From: Kordia sp965224175
GTDB taxonomy: Bacteria; Bacteroidota; Bacteroidia; Flavobacteriales; Flavobacteriaceae
Direction: 5' to 3'
Assembly (NCBI RefSeq): GCF_965224175.1
Contig: NZ_OZ245041.1
Location: 2,480,001 to 2,544,000 of the forward strand
DNA: 64,000 bases
Shown: one piece after another, positions 1-11,142 of the stretch
How positions within the stretch are numbered: the stretch's first letter is position 1
Layout of the letters: every line of letters starts with the position of its first letter
Position numbers and translations under genes: made by a program
Notes under the pieces: generated by a model
The model's input: only the letters and a program-made list of their open reading frames with translations
Told to the model about the DNA's origin: nothing
The model's database searches: none

Positions 1-3000
1 TACTCAATTCCGGAACTTATTTCTTCTCCTTTGTAATCTTCTAAATATTGTTTGTCGATTTTACCATTTTGGGTTAATGGAATTTTATCTAATTGTATAA
101 ATCGCGTAGGAATCATATACATTGGCAATGATTTTTGTAATTCCTCACGCAATGTATTTCCTTTTAATTTTTCTTTGGCAACTATAAAAGCGACTAATTC
201 TTTTTCTTCTTCTTCAGTGGTAGACACCAGTACAACAGCATCTTCTATATACAGACTTTGTTGTAGTTGTTGTTCTATTTCACCAATTTCTATACGATAT
301 CCCCTTATTTTTACTTGATCATCTCCTCTACCAGTATATTCTATTTCTCCTTCAGGAGTCCATCTACCTAAATCACCTGTTTTATAAAGATATTTTTCAG
401 GATAAAATGGATTTTTTATAAATTTTTCTGCAGTTAGTTCTTCTCTATTTAAATAACCTTTTGCCAAACAATCACCCCCAATATATAATTCTCCAATAAT
501 TCCTATTGGACTTAAATTTAGTTGTTCATCTAAAATATATATTTGTGTATTGGCTATTGGTTTTCCTATATTTATTTCGGCAGCACTCTCGATATCTTTG
601 GTAATACTTCCTACAGTAGCTTCTGTTGGTCCATATTCATTATATATTTTTATGTTTGGATTTAATGATTGTAATATTTTAACATGATTGCTTTGCAAAG
701 CATCACCACCAACAATAGCCATTTCTATATTTACTTCTTTAGCTTCTAATTGTAAGGAGTTGATTACGTTAATGTGGGCAGGTGTTAGTTTGATACATGA
801 AATTCCAGAGGTAAGATATTTTCCTAATGTATGATTTATGCTTTCATTGTTGTCGAAAATAACAAGTTCGCTTCCACTGACAAGTGGCACAAATAAGCTT
901 GTAACTGTAAGATCAAAAGCTAAGGATGTATAAAGACCAAAGTTATAATTATTAAACGTTTCCGATCTATAGTATGTTTTTGCCCAACTAATGTAGTTAA
1001 ACAATGAAGCATGCGTGATTTGAACTCCTTTTGGCAAACCTGTCGATCCTGATGTATAAATAACATAGGCAGTGTAATTTACATTTATTTTTGGCAGTGT
1101 TACTTCTTCCTCAGAAAGTTCTGTAAATTCTTGTTCTACATCAATAGCAAATAATTCTCCATCAAAATAGTCCATATCAAACAAGTAACTTGTCTCGGTG
1201 ATAATTACCTTGACTTTGCTATCTTGTATCATGTGAGATTTTCTATCATCGGGAATTGTTGTGTCAATTGGCAAATATGTGGCTCCAGCTTTTAAAATTC
1301 CAAGTATACTTATTAGTGTCCATTTACTGTATGACAAATGAATCCCTACAATATCATTTGTAACAATTTCGTATCTTTCTAATATATGACTTGCAAATTG
1401 ATTGCTTAGCGTATGAAGCTCTTTGTACGTCACTATTTCATCTATTCCTCTTATAGCAACTGCATCAGGAGTTTTTTCAGCTTGCTTCTCAAAAAGATCT
1501 AATATGGTTGTTTTTTCAGCATATGTGATATTTGTTGTATTGAAGTCTATAAGTAATTGATTCTTTTCAATTTCAGACAATACTTCTATTTCTGCTATTT
1601 TAGTCTCTGCATTTTCAGAAATTTTTGTAATTAAACTTACTAAATGTCCTGTAAATTGTTTCATTAAATAAGCATCATACACATCTGAATTGTATGTTAC
1701 ATTTAGTATGATTGTGTCTCCAATTTCTCTGGCTTTAAAAAGGATATCATGCTTTGCTGTTGTTTCTCCTAAGTCAGTAATTTCAATTGTATTTCTCGTA
1801 TGTTGAGCAGCATCAACTTTTACAATATCTGCATTATCTATGGCTAAAGAAATATCAAAGATTGGGTTTCTACTAACATCACGTTTTAAATCTAGTTTTT
1901 GCACTAACTCATCAAAAGGATATGCTTGGTGTTTGTAAGCATTTAACGTATTTTGCTTTACTTGATTGAAGAATTCTGAAAAACTTTCTGCTGGATTCAC
2001 TTCATTTCTAATGGCAAGCATGTTTAGGTAGAATCCTATTTGATTTTCTAGATCTTTGTGATCTCTTCCCGCAATTGGACAACCAATGATGATATCTTTT
2101 TCACCAGAATATTTATAAATAAGTATTTTGATAACTGTAATTAGCCCCATAAACAGACTTCCTCCGTTTTTCTTTAATACAGTTCTAAATTTTTCAGCTA
2201 CTTCTGGTGTTAGGTATGTTTCTAATTGATGTCCTTCATATGTTTTGTATAAAGGTCTTGCTTTATTGGAAGGCAATTGAAGCTTTGGCAATTCGCCTGT
2301 AAACATATCAATCCAATATGCTTCATGCTTATTATAGGCACCTGAATCTAATTGTTGTTTTTGCCAATATGTATAATCTTTGTATTGAATAGGTAGTAAA
2401 GGTATTTCTGTGTCTTTTCCTTCTTTTATTAGATTATAACATGTGAGAATATCATTGGTAATTACATTTGATGACCAACCATCACTGATAATATGGTGCA
2501 TATTGTAAAAGAACACATATTCGTTTTGAGAAAGTTGAATAAACGTTATTCTAAATAAAGGACCTTGATCTAAATTGAATGGAATAATTTTATCTGCATC
2601 AAAGTATTCTTGTAATTTTTCCTGCTTATTTTCTTCTTTTTGATAATCAAAATATTTGATATCTAATTGAATTTCATCTATTGGTAAAATCCATTGTCTT
2701 ATTTCTTCATCCTCATCATTTCGAAATACTGTTCGTAAAATCTCATGTCTTTCTACAGTAGCCATGATTGCTTTTTTTAGAACATCAATATCATATGAAT
2801 CGTCTAAGTATAATTGAGCAGGCATATTATAGGCACTTGATGTTGGATCCATGTTTTGGATTAACCATAAGCGATATTGCCCAGACGATAAAGGATATGA
2901 TTCCATTTCTGGAGCCTTTTCAATACTTTTAAAATTAGATGTTTTGACTTTCGACTTTAAATACGCTATAATTTCTGCTTTTTGCTCTCTAATTTCTCCT

Positions 3001-3104
3001 TTAAGCTCAGGCGTTAAATTTCCATTATGTTGTACTTTGATATTGTCGTTATCTAATACTAAGTAAATATCTAGATCCGATAATTTTTTTATAAAATTTT
3101 GCAT
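1..3104 (-). CDS. Non-ribosomal peptide synthetase, partial (C-A-..., predicted Asn)
   Basis: Last megasynthase gene visible. It starts at the ATG at 3102-3104 and runs off the left edge, so only about 1034 codons are seen and it is absent from any complete-ORF list. Order: a TubC-like N-terminal docking domain (about residues 1-50); a condensation domain with an intact HHIISDG motif near nt 2478-2500; then an adenylation domain with the SGSTGLPKG loop near nt 1035-1060, FDLT near 925, YGPTEA near 635 and the C-terminal NGKID lysine loop near 65. The ten-residue substrate code read by eye is DLTKIGEVGK, which matches the published Asn-type code (DLTKLGEVGK) except for one conservative change. 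A carrier domain is expected just past the window edge. It follows the 3108-10949 gene with a 3-nt gap, so it is in the same transcript and should accept the chain from that gene's PKS module. The terminal thioesterase, if any, lies here or further left. Confidence 0.95.
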   Translation of the reverse strand, partial: MQNFIKKLSDLDIYLVLDNDNIKVQHNGNLTPELKGEIREQKAEIIAYLKSKVKTSNFKSIEKAPEMESYPLSSGQYRLWLIQNMDPTSSAYNMPAQLYLDDSYDIDVLKKAIMATVERHEILRTVFRNDEDEEIRQWILPIDEIQLDIKYFDYQKEENKQEKLQEYFDADKIIPFNLDQGPLFRITFIQLSQNEYVFFYNMHHIISDGWSSNVITNDILTCYNLIKEGKDTEIPLLPIQYKDYTYWQKQQLDSGAYNKHEAYWIDMFTGELPKLQLPSNKARPLYKTYEGHQLETYLTPEVAEKFRTVLKKNGGSLFMGLITVIKILIYKYSGEKDIIIGCPIAGRDHKDLENQIGFYLNMLAIRNEVNPAESFSEFFNQVKQNTLNAYKHQAYPFDELVQKLDLKRDVSRNPIFDISLAIDNADIVKVDAAQHTRNTIEITDLGETTAKHDILFKAREIGDTIILNVTYNSDVYDAYLMKQFTGHLVSLITKISENAETKIAEIEVLSEIEKNQLLIDFNTTNITYAEKTTILDLFEKQAEKTPDAVAIRGIDEIVTYKELHTLSNQFASHILERYEIVTNDIVGIHLSYSKWTLISILGILKAGATYLPIDTTIPDDRKSHMIQDSKVKVIITETSYLFDMDYFDGELFAIDVEQEFTELSEEEVTLPKINVNYTAYVIYTSGSTGLPKGVQITHASLFNYISWAKTYYRSETFNNYNFGLYTSLAFDLTVTSLFVPLVSGSELVIFDNNESINHTLGKYLTSGISCIKLTPAHINVINSLQLEAKEVNIEMAIVGGDALQSNHVKILQSLNPNIKIYNEYGPTEATVGSITKDIESAAEINIGKPIANTQIYILDEQLNLSPIGIIGELYIGGDCLAKGYLNREELTAEKFIKNPFYPEKYLYKTGDLGRWTPEGEIEYTGRGDDQVKIRGYRIEIGEIEQQLQQSLYIEDAVVLVSTTEEEEKELVAFIVAKEKLKGNTLREELQKSLPMYMIPTRFIQLDKIPLTQNGKIDKQYLEDYKGEEISSGIE

Positions 3105-3107
3105 GAT

Positions 3108-6100
3108 TTATATGATGTCTTCGTATTTAGTGTTGAGTGCAATTTCTGCTTCTTTTTGTGCTTCTTGTAAAGATTCTATTTCTTTTGCCAGCGCTTGGAT
3201 GTTTGGATTCTCAAAGAAGTCTTTTAACCCAAGTTCTATATTGTAGTTTTTATGAATACTGTTAGAAAGTGACATTGCTTTTAGAGAATCTCCTCCAAGT
3301 TCAAAAAAGTCATCGTAGATTCCGATACCTTTCATTCCAAAGAAATCAACAAAAAGTCTTGTCAATTCTTTTTCTATATTAGTTTTTGCTTCTTCGAATA
3401 CTGTAGATAGATTGGTTCTATTGATTTCTAATTCTTGAATCGTTTCGTCTACTCCTACTGTTTTTTCTTCAAAATTATTCTCTAAACTTTGATCTAAACG
3501 ATATGTCAAATCTCCTGTAGAAACAATTACTTGTGTTAATATTTTTTGCCCTAAAACATATTCTAATACTTCTACAGCTTCTTCTTGATTTAAGCCATAT
3601 TCATAGGTTTCATTGTTAAAATTTAATCCGTCATAGTTGATTGTTACACTATTTTTGAGCAGCTTTGCATTAGAAATTTCATCCATGTAAGCATTTGCAG
3701 CAGCATATGCCATAGTTTCTTTTCCTCCAACGATTGCTGCTAATGACGAAGTAAATACACAGAAATCTAGCTCGTATGTTTTAAATATATTTACTAAAGC
3801 ATTAGTTCCTTTTATTTTTGAAGCAAAGTGTTTTTCACTAAGTGTTTTTGTTGTAAAGTTGACAGCTTTCATTGCATCTCTTTCTATCAATCCGGCTGCA
3901 TGAATAATTCCGTTTATAGTTCCTAATGTTGCTTCTGCTTCCTTTATTACAGCACTTAATTGTGCTTCGTCACTAATATCTACTTGAATGTATTTTACAG
4001 TTCCTAATGCTTGTAATTGTTCAAGTTTTTCTTGTTTAGCTTGGTTCTCAGAAAGTATTGATCGCCCAACTAATAATAAGGAAGCATTATAATTTTTTAA
4101 TAAATATTCTGCATATATGATTCCTAATGCGCCTAATCCTCCTGTAATGAGATATACACCTTCTGATTGAATATTGATCTGTTCTTTTGTTGGTTTTTCT
4201 AATGTAATCGGAGTATATTTTTGAATCCAACGTTTGTTGAATCTATATCCTATGAACATTTCTTCCGGAAGTATTTTTAACTCATTTATAATAGCTTGAC
4301 TTACTTCTTCTTTGGCTTCCGATAATACAATATCAATACATTGGGTGGTGATGTTCGTATTTTCTTGTGGTGTGATTAATACAATTTTCTTTAAGATTGC
4401 TTTTTCAGCTTCTACAGTTTCGTGTCCTATTATCTGACAAGTATTATTTGTTATGATTGTTAAACGGACTTGTGAAGCTACATTTCTAGCAATTGCTTTT
4501 ACTAGATAAAGTGTGTTGTAAAAATCAGTATGATCACCAGATTCACTAGTGGTATGATCATCTTTGTTTATTTGCCAAAGTGAAACGATTGTTGATGGTG
4601 TTTTTTGTTGTGTTTCTAGCGTCTCAAACAATAGTTTATATTCTTCTTCTTTGTTTGGATTAATGGTGAATTGCTTATCATTTAATTGCTTGAATTCAGT
4701 TCCTTTAATAACCTGAATCACATTTTCATTTTCAGCAAAAGCTCGCATCATACAATCTCCATATCCGTAAGTGTCCATGAATACTAACTTTAATTCTGAA
4801 GTTGTATTCGTTTCTGTAAATACTACATTTTCAGATTGCCATGTTGGTTGATAAAACCATTTGGATGTATCAATTTGTTTTCCTGTGTTAGAAACAGTCA
4901 TGCGTTCTGCAATCATTTGTTCTAAACTCTCACCAATAGGATATTTTATTTTTGCAAATGGATACGTTGGTAATGAAATCTTTTTTGGTTGCTGTTCTCC
5001 ATGAACTTGTTTCCAGTTAATTTCAACACCTTTTGTCCACATTTTACCAATACCCGACAAGAAAAACACTGCATCATCTTTTACTTCTTTAGGATGTCTC
5101 ATTAAATTCACTACATGAATTCCAGTACGCTTTTCTGGTTGGTTTTGACGTACAAAGTTGCTCAACGTTTTACTTGGACCAACTTCAACACATACAAGAT
5201 CATTATCTATCTTGAAAATTGTTTTTAAACCGTCTGCATAACGGACTGTTTTTCGGATGTGATTGAACCAGTAGTTGTCATCCTGAACCATTTCTGCTGT
5301 AATTTCTTTTCCCGTAACATTAGATATGTATGGAATTTGTGGCGCATTTCTCTGAATGTCTTTTACAACCTTTGTAAACTCTTCTGCAATTGGTAACATC
5401 ATTTGCGAGTGAAATGCATGTGATGTATGTAAGTCTTTATAGTTTACTTCAAAATCGTCTAATTGTGTTTTAAATTGCTCGATATCTTCAAAATCTCCAG
5501 ATAACACACAACCATCTTGTGTATTAATAGCTGCAATATCAATTGCTGTGTTTAGGAATGGTTCAACTTCTTCTGCACTTAGGTTGATACTTATCATTGT
5601 TCCTTTTGGTAAATTCTGAATCATTTCTCCTCTAAGTACAACTAGTTTTAAAGCATCTTCTAACGAAAGTACTCCACTAATACATGCTGCAACATATTCT
5701 CCAATACTATGACCAATCATTGCATCTGGTTGAATACCGAAATGTTGTAATTGTTTAGCCAACGCATATTCAATAATAAATAGTAATGGTTGCGTATTTT
5801 TTGTTTGGTTAATTACGCTTGCATCTTTACTTTTTGTGAATACTAGTTCTTTTAAATTTTTGTGATGTTGTTTTTGAACGATTTCAAAACACATATCCAT
5901 TACCTCAGCAAAAATTCCTCCTGCTTTGTATAGATCTCTTCCCATATTGAGGTACTGCGTTCCTTGACCCGGAAACATAAAAATAACCTTCTTTTTTCCC
6001 TCTTTTACAGCTCCATATGTAACTTGCTGCGCATTTTGCAATTTTTCTTTAAGATCATTGATGGAGTTTACAACAAACGAAGCTCTTTGCGAAAATGATT

Positions 6101-9100
6101 TTCTTCCTGTTTGTAATGTAAATGCTATGTTTGCCACAGACATTTCTTCATTTTCTTCAACAAATTGTAGAAGATTCTCTTTTTGTAATTTTAATGCTTC
6201 TTGTGTTTTTGCTGATATTACGAATACTTGATTTGTATCTGTTTGAATTTCACTTTCTTCCGTAACAAATTCTTCAACAACAATGTGTGCATTGGTTCCT
6301 CCAATTCCAAACGAACTAATTCCTGCACGAAGTACAGTATCTTCTTCTTTCTCCCAATCTTTGTATTCTGTGTTTACATAGAATGGTGATGTTTCGTAGT
6401 CTAGATTTGTGTTGGGTTTACTAAAGTGTAAAGACGGAACTAATTTTTTGTGTTGTAAACATAGTATTGTTTTGATGAATCCACCAACACCTGCCGCAGT
6501 ATCCATGTGTCCAAGATTACTTTTTACGGTTCCTAGTGCGCAGTATTTTGTAGCTGCTTGATCAAATACTTTGGTTAGTGCTTCAAACTCAATCGTATCT
6601 CCCAAACGTGTTGCTGTTCCGTGTGCTTCAATGTAACTGATACTTTTAGGATGTACTCCTGCCAATTGTTGTGCTTTTTTTATGACCTCAATTTGTCCAT
6701 CTAAGCTTGGTGCTGTGTATCCTACTTTTCTATTTCCGTCATTGTTGATTGCACTTCCTTTTATAACCGCAACGATGTTATCTCCATCTCTTTTAGCGTC
6801 TTCTAATTTTTTAAGTACTACAATTCCAGCTCCTTCTGATTCTACTGTTCCGTTAGAATTGTTATCAAATGCTTTGTTGTGAGCATCTTTAGAATTAATC
6901 ATTCCTTCTTGGTAGTAATATCCTCTATCAAAGTTCTTTTTTAGAGAAATTCCTCCTGCTAATGCGATGTTGTTTTCGCCAGATAGTAAACTGTCAACAG
7001 CTCTATGTATTGCTACCAATGATGTAGAACATGCTGTATTTAGCGTATATACACCACCTTTAAAATTGAGTTTGTATGCTATTAATGAATTTGCAAAGTC
7101 TTTATTTTGTAATTGAGCTGCTGTGAATGCGTTTACTTTTTGCGGATCATTCGTCAACATGCTATAAATTTCCCAGTTTAAATTGGCGCGTGAACCTGCA
7201 AATAACCCAATAGAACCTTTGTATACATGCGGATCGTATCCTGCGTCTTCTAATGCTTCCCAAACAATTTCATGGAATATTCTGGTTTGTGGATCCATTA
7301 CTTTTGCTTCATCTGGCAAATACCCGAAGAAAGAAGAATCGAAGTTTTCTTTACCATCCATAAAGAAACCAGCTTTTACATAGTTTTCATCTTCTAATAC
7401 ATTTTTAGAAACTCCTGCTTTTTCTAGTTCTTCATCTGTAAAATATTTTAGTGATTCAACGCCGCCTTTTAGATTGTTCCAGAATTCTTTAACATTGTTT
7501 GCTCCTGGCGTTTTGATTGCCATTCCAATAACTGCAATATCCGCATTTTCTTCTCTTCCTAATCTTGAAATTTTACTTACATCTGCGACTTCATTAACAA
7601 TTTGCTTTTCTGCTTCAAATTCATTTTTTAGTAATTCTACTTGCAATGCTACTGTAGCATTTTGAAATAATGCTGCTATTTGAATGTCTGTTGGAAATAC
7701 CTTTTTTATTTCTTGGTGCATTTCCATGATGAGTAATGAGTTTCCTCCCATTTGAAAAAACCCTGTATTCACATCAATGGTTTGTGGCTCTTGATGTAAT
7801 AATTTCCCCCAAATTTCTAATAGTTTTCTTTCTATATTATTATTATCTGTAAATACATTATTTACTACTGTTGTACGTTCTTGTGTCTTTAGCAATAGCT
7901 TTTTATCAATTTTTCCGTTAGTTGTTAACGGCATTTCTTCAATTAAGTTGATCACAGAAGGCACCATATATTCTGGTAATGCTTCTTTCAATTTTTTTTC
8001 AATGGTAGCTACTTCGCTAATTGTTGATGAAGTGATAAAAGCAATGAGTTGTTTTTGGTCTTCACCAAAAGTTTTTACTACGATCGTTGCCTGATCTACA
8101 TTTTCTATTTGTAATAGTTGTGCTTCTATTTCTTCTAATTCAACTCTATACCCTCTAATTTTTATTTGATCGTCTTTACGTCCTAAAAATTCTAAGTTCC
8201 CATCTGGTAGCCAACGAGCTAAATCACCCGTTTTGTATAGTTTTTCACCTTTTATAAAAGGATGATCTACAAATTTTTCATCGCTTAATGCTTCTCGGTT
8301 TAAGTAACCTCTTGCTATCTGAATTCCACTTGTACAAAGTTCTCCAACAATACCAATAGGTACTAATTGTAAATCTTCATTCAAAACGTACACTTGTACA
8401 TTGTTTAATGGTTTTCCAATCGTTGCTGTATTTTGTGACTGTACGGGATGTAAAGACATGGATGTACAAACACTATTTTCAGTAGGTCCGTATCCATTAA
8501 TGATTTTTACTCCAGCATCTTGTAGTTTTTGTGTTTGTGGAATGTTTAGTGCTTCGCCAGCAGATACAATGACACGTAATGATTGTAAGCTATTATTTAG
8601 AACTACTTGATACGATGGTGGTAATACAGCTACCGTTATCTTTTTGTCTTTTATTATGCTACTGATCTTATCTTTAGATTTGATGGCACTTTCACTTACC
8701 ATAACCAATTGTCCACCAGAAATCAACGTAGCATATAATTCAGAACCAAAAGCATCAAATGAGATAGAAGCAAATTGTAGTGTTTTATCTTCCTCAGATA
8801 ATTCCATTTTTTCAATTTGATTCAATGCTAGATTCAAGATTCCTTTATGCTCACATAGTACTCCTTTTGGTTTCCCTGTAGTTCCAGAAGTATAAATCAC
8901 ATAGATTAATTCATTAGAAGCTACTTTTATTGTTGGTGCTTCTGCATTTACTTGTGTTATTTTGTCAATCTCTTGATCAATTGCTATGATGTGTATTGTA
9001 TCTTTTTGGGTGGCAAATTTTTCTAGTAAATGAGATTGCGTTACTAGATACTTTGCTTTAGTATCTTCTAAAATGAAATTAATACGTTGTTGAGGATAAC

Positions 9101-10949
9101 TTGGATCAATAGGTACATATGCACCACCAGCTTTTAGAATTCCTAAGATTGCAATTATCGTTTGTAATGAACGCTCTGTTGAAATTGGAATTAAGGTTTC
9201 TTTTGTAATTCCTAATTCGATTAAATAATTGGCGAACTGATTTGAAATAATGTCTAATTCCTTGTATGATAGTGTTTCGTTTTCAAAGTCTAAAACAATG
9301 GCATTAGGAGTAGATTTTACTTGTTTTTGAAATAAATCTAATACTGTTTTTTCGCTATCATATGCTACTTTCGTATCATTAAACGTATGAAGTATTTTCT
9401 TTTTTTCTTTTTCTGATAAATATTCTATTTCAAAGATTTTTGCACTTGGAGTTTCTAAACAGGTATGTAATAGATTTTTAAAATGACACATGAAGTTTTC
9501 AATCGTTTCTTTTTCATATACATCAGAGTTATATAAAATTTCGAATTGTAAATAATCTCCAAGTTCTTCAAATACAATTTCTAAGTCAATTTTAGTATCT
9601 ATTTCGCCAGCATATTGAATGGTTTCGTTTATTCCATTTTTTGGCGCTTCTTTTTTATCTCCGTCATTTTGCAGTACCAACCGAATATCAAATAAAGCAT
9701 TTCTACTTGTATCTCTTTTTAGTTTTAAGTCATTAACCAAACGATGAAAAGGATATTTCTGATTAGAGAAAGCCTCTTGTGTATTTTTGTTTACGATTTT
9801 GAAAAACGTTTCAAAAGAGTCATCTGTATTTATTTGATTACGCAACGCAATAGCGTTCATATAAAAACCAATTTGGTTTTCTAATTGCTTATGATATCTT
9901 CCTGAAAAGTTAGTTCCAACAATAAGATCAGATTGTTTTGTGTATTTATGAATCGTTACATTAAGTATTGATAGTAAGCCCGTAAATAAAGTTGCTTTGT
10001 GAGATTGAGAATAGCTTCTTAGTTTATTAGCCAAATCAGCATTGATTGTGGTAAATAATTTTCCTCCATTGTTGGTTCTTACAAGTGGGCGTTTTTTTCT
10101 TGTTGATAAATCGATTGTTGCTAATTCTCCTGAAAATTTATCCATCCAGTACGTTTTGCTCTCTTCAAAAGTGCTTTCTTCGGTTTGACTTAATTGCCAA
10201 CTAGCATAATCTTTGTATTGAATTTCTAGTGTAGGAAGTGCTGGAGGTGTATTGTTCATAAAAGCATTATAATACTGTATTGCATCTTTCTTTAATACTT
10301 CCATAGACCAGCCATCACCTATAATATGATGCATATTGAAATAGAATACATATGTATCATTTTGAATTTGAAGTAATGCAAATCGTAATAATGGTCCTTC
10401 TGATAAGTTAAATGGTTTTTGTATATCAGTTTGTATATATTCTCTAGCTGATTTTCCTGGATTTTCTTCTTTACTAAAATCTTTATGAATAATTGTAAAG
10501 TCGAGCGCCTCTCTTTCTAAAATCCATTGACGAATTTCACCTTTTTCATCCTCCTTGAAGATTGTACGTAAGATTTCATGGCGATCAATTACTGCGTAGA
10601 TAGCTTTTTTAAAATTATCTATGTTGTAATCTCCTTGCAATAAAATTTGCGACGGCATATTGTACAGTGTAGATTTTTGCTCTATCTGAGTTAAAACCCA
10701 CAAACGTTTTTGTGCGTCTGAAAGTGAATAACTTTCTTGTTCATCTATCACAGGAATTGATTGAAAGTCTACACCTGAATTAAAAGCTGGTTGACTTTGC
10801 AAGTATTCTTTTATTTCTTGTTTTCTACTTTTTATTTCTTCGATAAGCGCTTTATCAAGGTTTTGGTGTTTTGTAAGAACTTTAAGTTCATTGTCCTTTA
10901 TTTTAAAGAACACTCCTTGTTTTGCTAGCGTATTTAACCATGAAATCAT
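3108..10949 (-). CDS. Hybrid NRPS-PKS (C-A-T-KS-AT-KR-T)
   Basis: A 2613-residue bimodular synthase. The NRPS half has a TubC-like docking domain, a condensation domain with HHIIGDG near nt 10320, and an adenylation domain (SGTTGKPKG near 8880, FDAFG near 8755, YGPTEN near 8490) whose code reads DASVVAGVCK. This is hydrophobic or aromatic-like (it resembles the Tyr code DASTVAAVCK) but is not a firm call. A carrier domain (MGGNSL) lies near 7740. The PKS half has a ketosynthase (Cys in TACSTSL near 7035, HGTAT near 6620, NLGH near 6515), an acyltransferase (PGQGTQ near 5970, GHSIGEY near 5700, and HAFH near 5415 indicating malonyl-CoA), a ketoreductase with a complete TGGLGALG cofactor loop near 4130 and the Tyr-x3-Asn site near 3705, and a carrier protein (LGGDSL near 3295). 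No dehydratase, methyltransferase or enoylreductase is seen, so the two-carbon unit should stay as a beta-hydroxy group. The C-terminal tail ends YEDII, a likely docking strand for the next subunit. Confidence 0.96.
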   Translation of the reverse strand: MISWLNTLAKQGVFFKIKDNELKVLTKHQNLDKALIEEIKSRKQEIKEYLQSQPAFNSGVDFQSIPVIDEQESYSLSDAQKRLWVLTQIEQKSTLYNMPSQILLQGDYNIDNFKKAIYAVIDRHEILRTIFKEDEKGEIRQWILEREALDFTIIHKDFSKEENPGKSAREYIQTDIQKPFNLSEGPLLRFALLQIQNDTYVFYFNMHHIIGDGWSMEVLKKDAIQYYNAFMNNTPPALPTLEIQYKDYASWQLSQTEESTFEESKTYWMDKFSGELATIDLSTRKKRPLVRTNNGGKLFTTINADLANKLRSYSQSHKATLFTGLLSILNVTIHKYTKQSDLIVGTNFSGRYHKQLENQIGFYMNAIALRNQINTDDSFETFFKIVNKNTQEAFSNQKYPFHRLVNDLKLKRDTSRNALFDIRLVLQNDGDKKEAPKNGINETIQYAGEIDTKIDLEIVFEELGDYLQFEILYNSDVYEKETIENFMCHFKNLLHTCLETPSAKIFEIEYLSEKEKKKILHTFNDTKVAYDSEKTVLDLFQKQVKSTPNAIVLDFENETLSYKELDIISNQFANYLIELGITKETLIPISTERSLQTIIAILGILKAGGAYVPIDPSYPQQRINFILEDTKAKYLVTQSHLLEKFATQKDTIHIIAIDQEIDKITQVNAEAPTIKVASNELIYVIYTSGTTGKPKGVLCEHKGILNLALNQIEKMELSEEDKTLQFASISFDAFGSELYATLISGGQLVMVSESAIKSKDKISSIIKDKKITVAVLPPSYQVVLNNSLQSLRVIVSAGEALNIPQTQKLQDAGVKIINGYGPTENSVCTSMSLHPVQSQNTATIGKPLNNVQVYVLNEDLQLVPIGIVGELCTSGIQIARGYLNREALSDEKFVDHPFIKGEKLYKTGDLARWLPDGNLEFLGRKDDQIKIRGYRVELEEIEAQLLQIENVDQATIVVKTFGEDQKQLIAFITSSTISEVATIEKKLKEALPEYMVPSVINLIEEMPLTTNGKIDKKLLLKTQERTTVVNNVFTDNNNIERKLLEIWGKLLHQEPQTIDVNTGFFQMGGNSLLIMEMHQEIKKVFPTDIQIAALFQNATVALQVELLKNEFEAEKQIVNEVADVSKISRLGREENADIAVIGMAIKTPGANNVKEFWNNLKGGVESLKYFTDEELEKAGVSKNVLEDENYVKAGFFMDGKENFDSSFFGYLPDEAKVMDPQTRIFHEIVWEALEDAGYDPHVYKGSIGLFAGSRANLNWEIYSMLTNDPQKVNAFTAAQLQNKDFANSLIAYKLNFKGGVYTLNTACSTSLVAIHRAVDSLLSGENNIALAGGISLKKNFDRGYYYQEGMINSKDAHNKAFDNNSNGTVESEGAGIVVLKKLEDAKRDGDNIVAVIKGSAINNDGNRKVGYTAPSLDGQIEVIKKAQQLAGVHPKSISYIEAHGTATRLGDTIEFEALTKVFDQAATKYCALGTVKSNLGHMDTAAGVGGFIKTILCLQHKKLVPSLHFSKPNTNLDYETSPFYVNTEYKDWEKEEDTVLRAGISSFGIGGTNAHIVVEEFVTEESEIQTDTNQVFVISAKTQEALKLQKENLLQFVEENEEMSVANIAFTLQTGRKSFSQRASFVVNSINDLKEKLQNAQQVTYGAVKEGKKKVIFMFPGQGTQYLNMGRDLYKAGGIFAEVMDMCFEIVQKQHHKNLKELVFTKSKDASVINQTKNTQPLLFIIEYALAKQLQHFGIQPDAMIGHSIGEYVAACISGVLSLEDALKLVVLRGEMIQNLPKGTMISINLSAEEVEPFLNTAIDIAAINTQDGCVLSGDFEDIEQFKTQLDDFEVNYKDLHTSHAFHSQMMLPIAEEFTKVVKDIQRNAPQIPYISNVTGKEITAEMVQDDNYWFNHIRKTVRYADGLKTIFKIDNDLVCVEVGPSKTLSNFVRQNQPEKRTGIHVVNLMRHPKEVKDDAVFFLSGIGKMWTKGVEINWKQVHGEQQPKKISLPTYPFAKIKYPIGESLEQMIAERMTVSNTGKQIDTSKWFYQPTWQSENVVFTETNTTSELKLVFMDTYGYGDCMMRAFAENENVIQVIKGTEFKQLNDKQFTINPNKEEEYKLLFETLETQQKTPSTIVSLWQINKDDHTTSESGDHTDFYNTLYLVKAIARNVASQVRLTIITNNTCQIIGHETVEAEKAILKKIVLITPQENTNITTQCIDIVLSEAKEEVSQAIINELKILPEEMFIGYRFNKRWIQKYTPITLEKPTKEQINIQSEGVYLITGGLGALGIIYAEYLLKNYNASLLLVGRSILSENQAKQEKLEQLQALGTVKYIQVDISDEAQLSAVIKEAEATLGTINGIIHAAGLIERDAMKAVNFTTKTLSEKHFASKIKGTNALVNIFKTYELDFCVFTSSLAAIVGGKETMAYAAANAYMDEISNAKLLKNSVTINYDGLNFNNETYEYGLNQEEAVEVLEYVLGQKILTQVIVSTGDLTYRLDQSLENNFEEKTVGVDETIQELEINRTNLSTVFEEAKTNIEKELTRLFVDFFGMKGIGIYDDFFELGGDSLKAMSLSNSIHKNYNIELGLKDFFENPNIQALAKEIESLQEAQKEAEIALNTKYEDII

Positions 10950-11142
10950 AACTAGGATCGTTTTTAATATTTCAAAAAAGCATCTGAAGCTATTTTCAAA
11001 ATAGGGTATTGTTTATAGTCTCGCGTAAGCATGAGACAGCTGATGACAGTAGTATATAAACTGTTATCTAAGATGTGTATTACGCAAGTAAATTTTAGTA
11101 ACTACAGTGAGTTATGGATAAGAAGTTTTGTATATTGAATTT
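10950..11142. other. Intergenic gap inside the NRPS operon
   Basis: This 193-nt stretch separates the secreted-protein gene (11143-12018) from the next megasynthase gene and is the longest break within the operon. It is AT-rich with no open frame worth calling. A short inverted repeat (CTATTT, TCA, AAATAG; 10990-11004) is present, but it has no U-run that would make it a convincing terminator. I see no clear TAnnTTTG promoter element. An internal promoter or processing site is possible but unsupported. Confidence 0.5.

Noticed and set aside
10990..11004. Terminator inside the NRPS operon
   Set aside because: The 6-bp stem is AU-only except one pair and has no U-run; it would not end transcription reliably.
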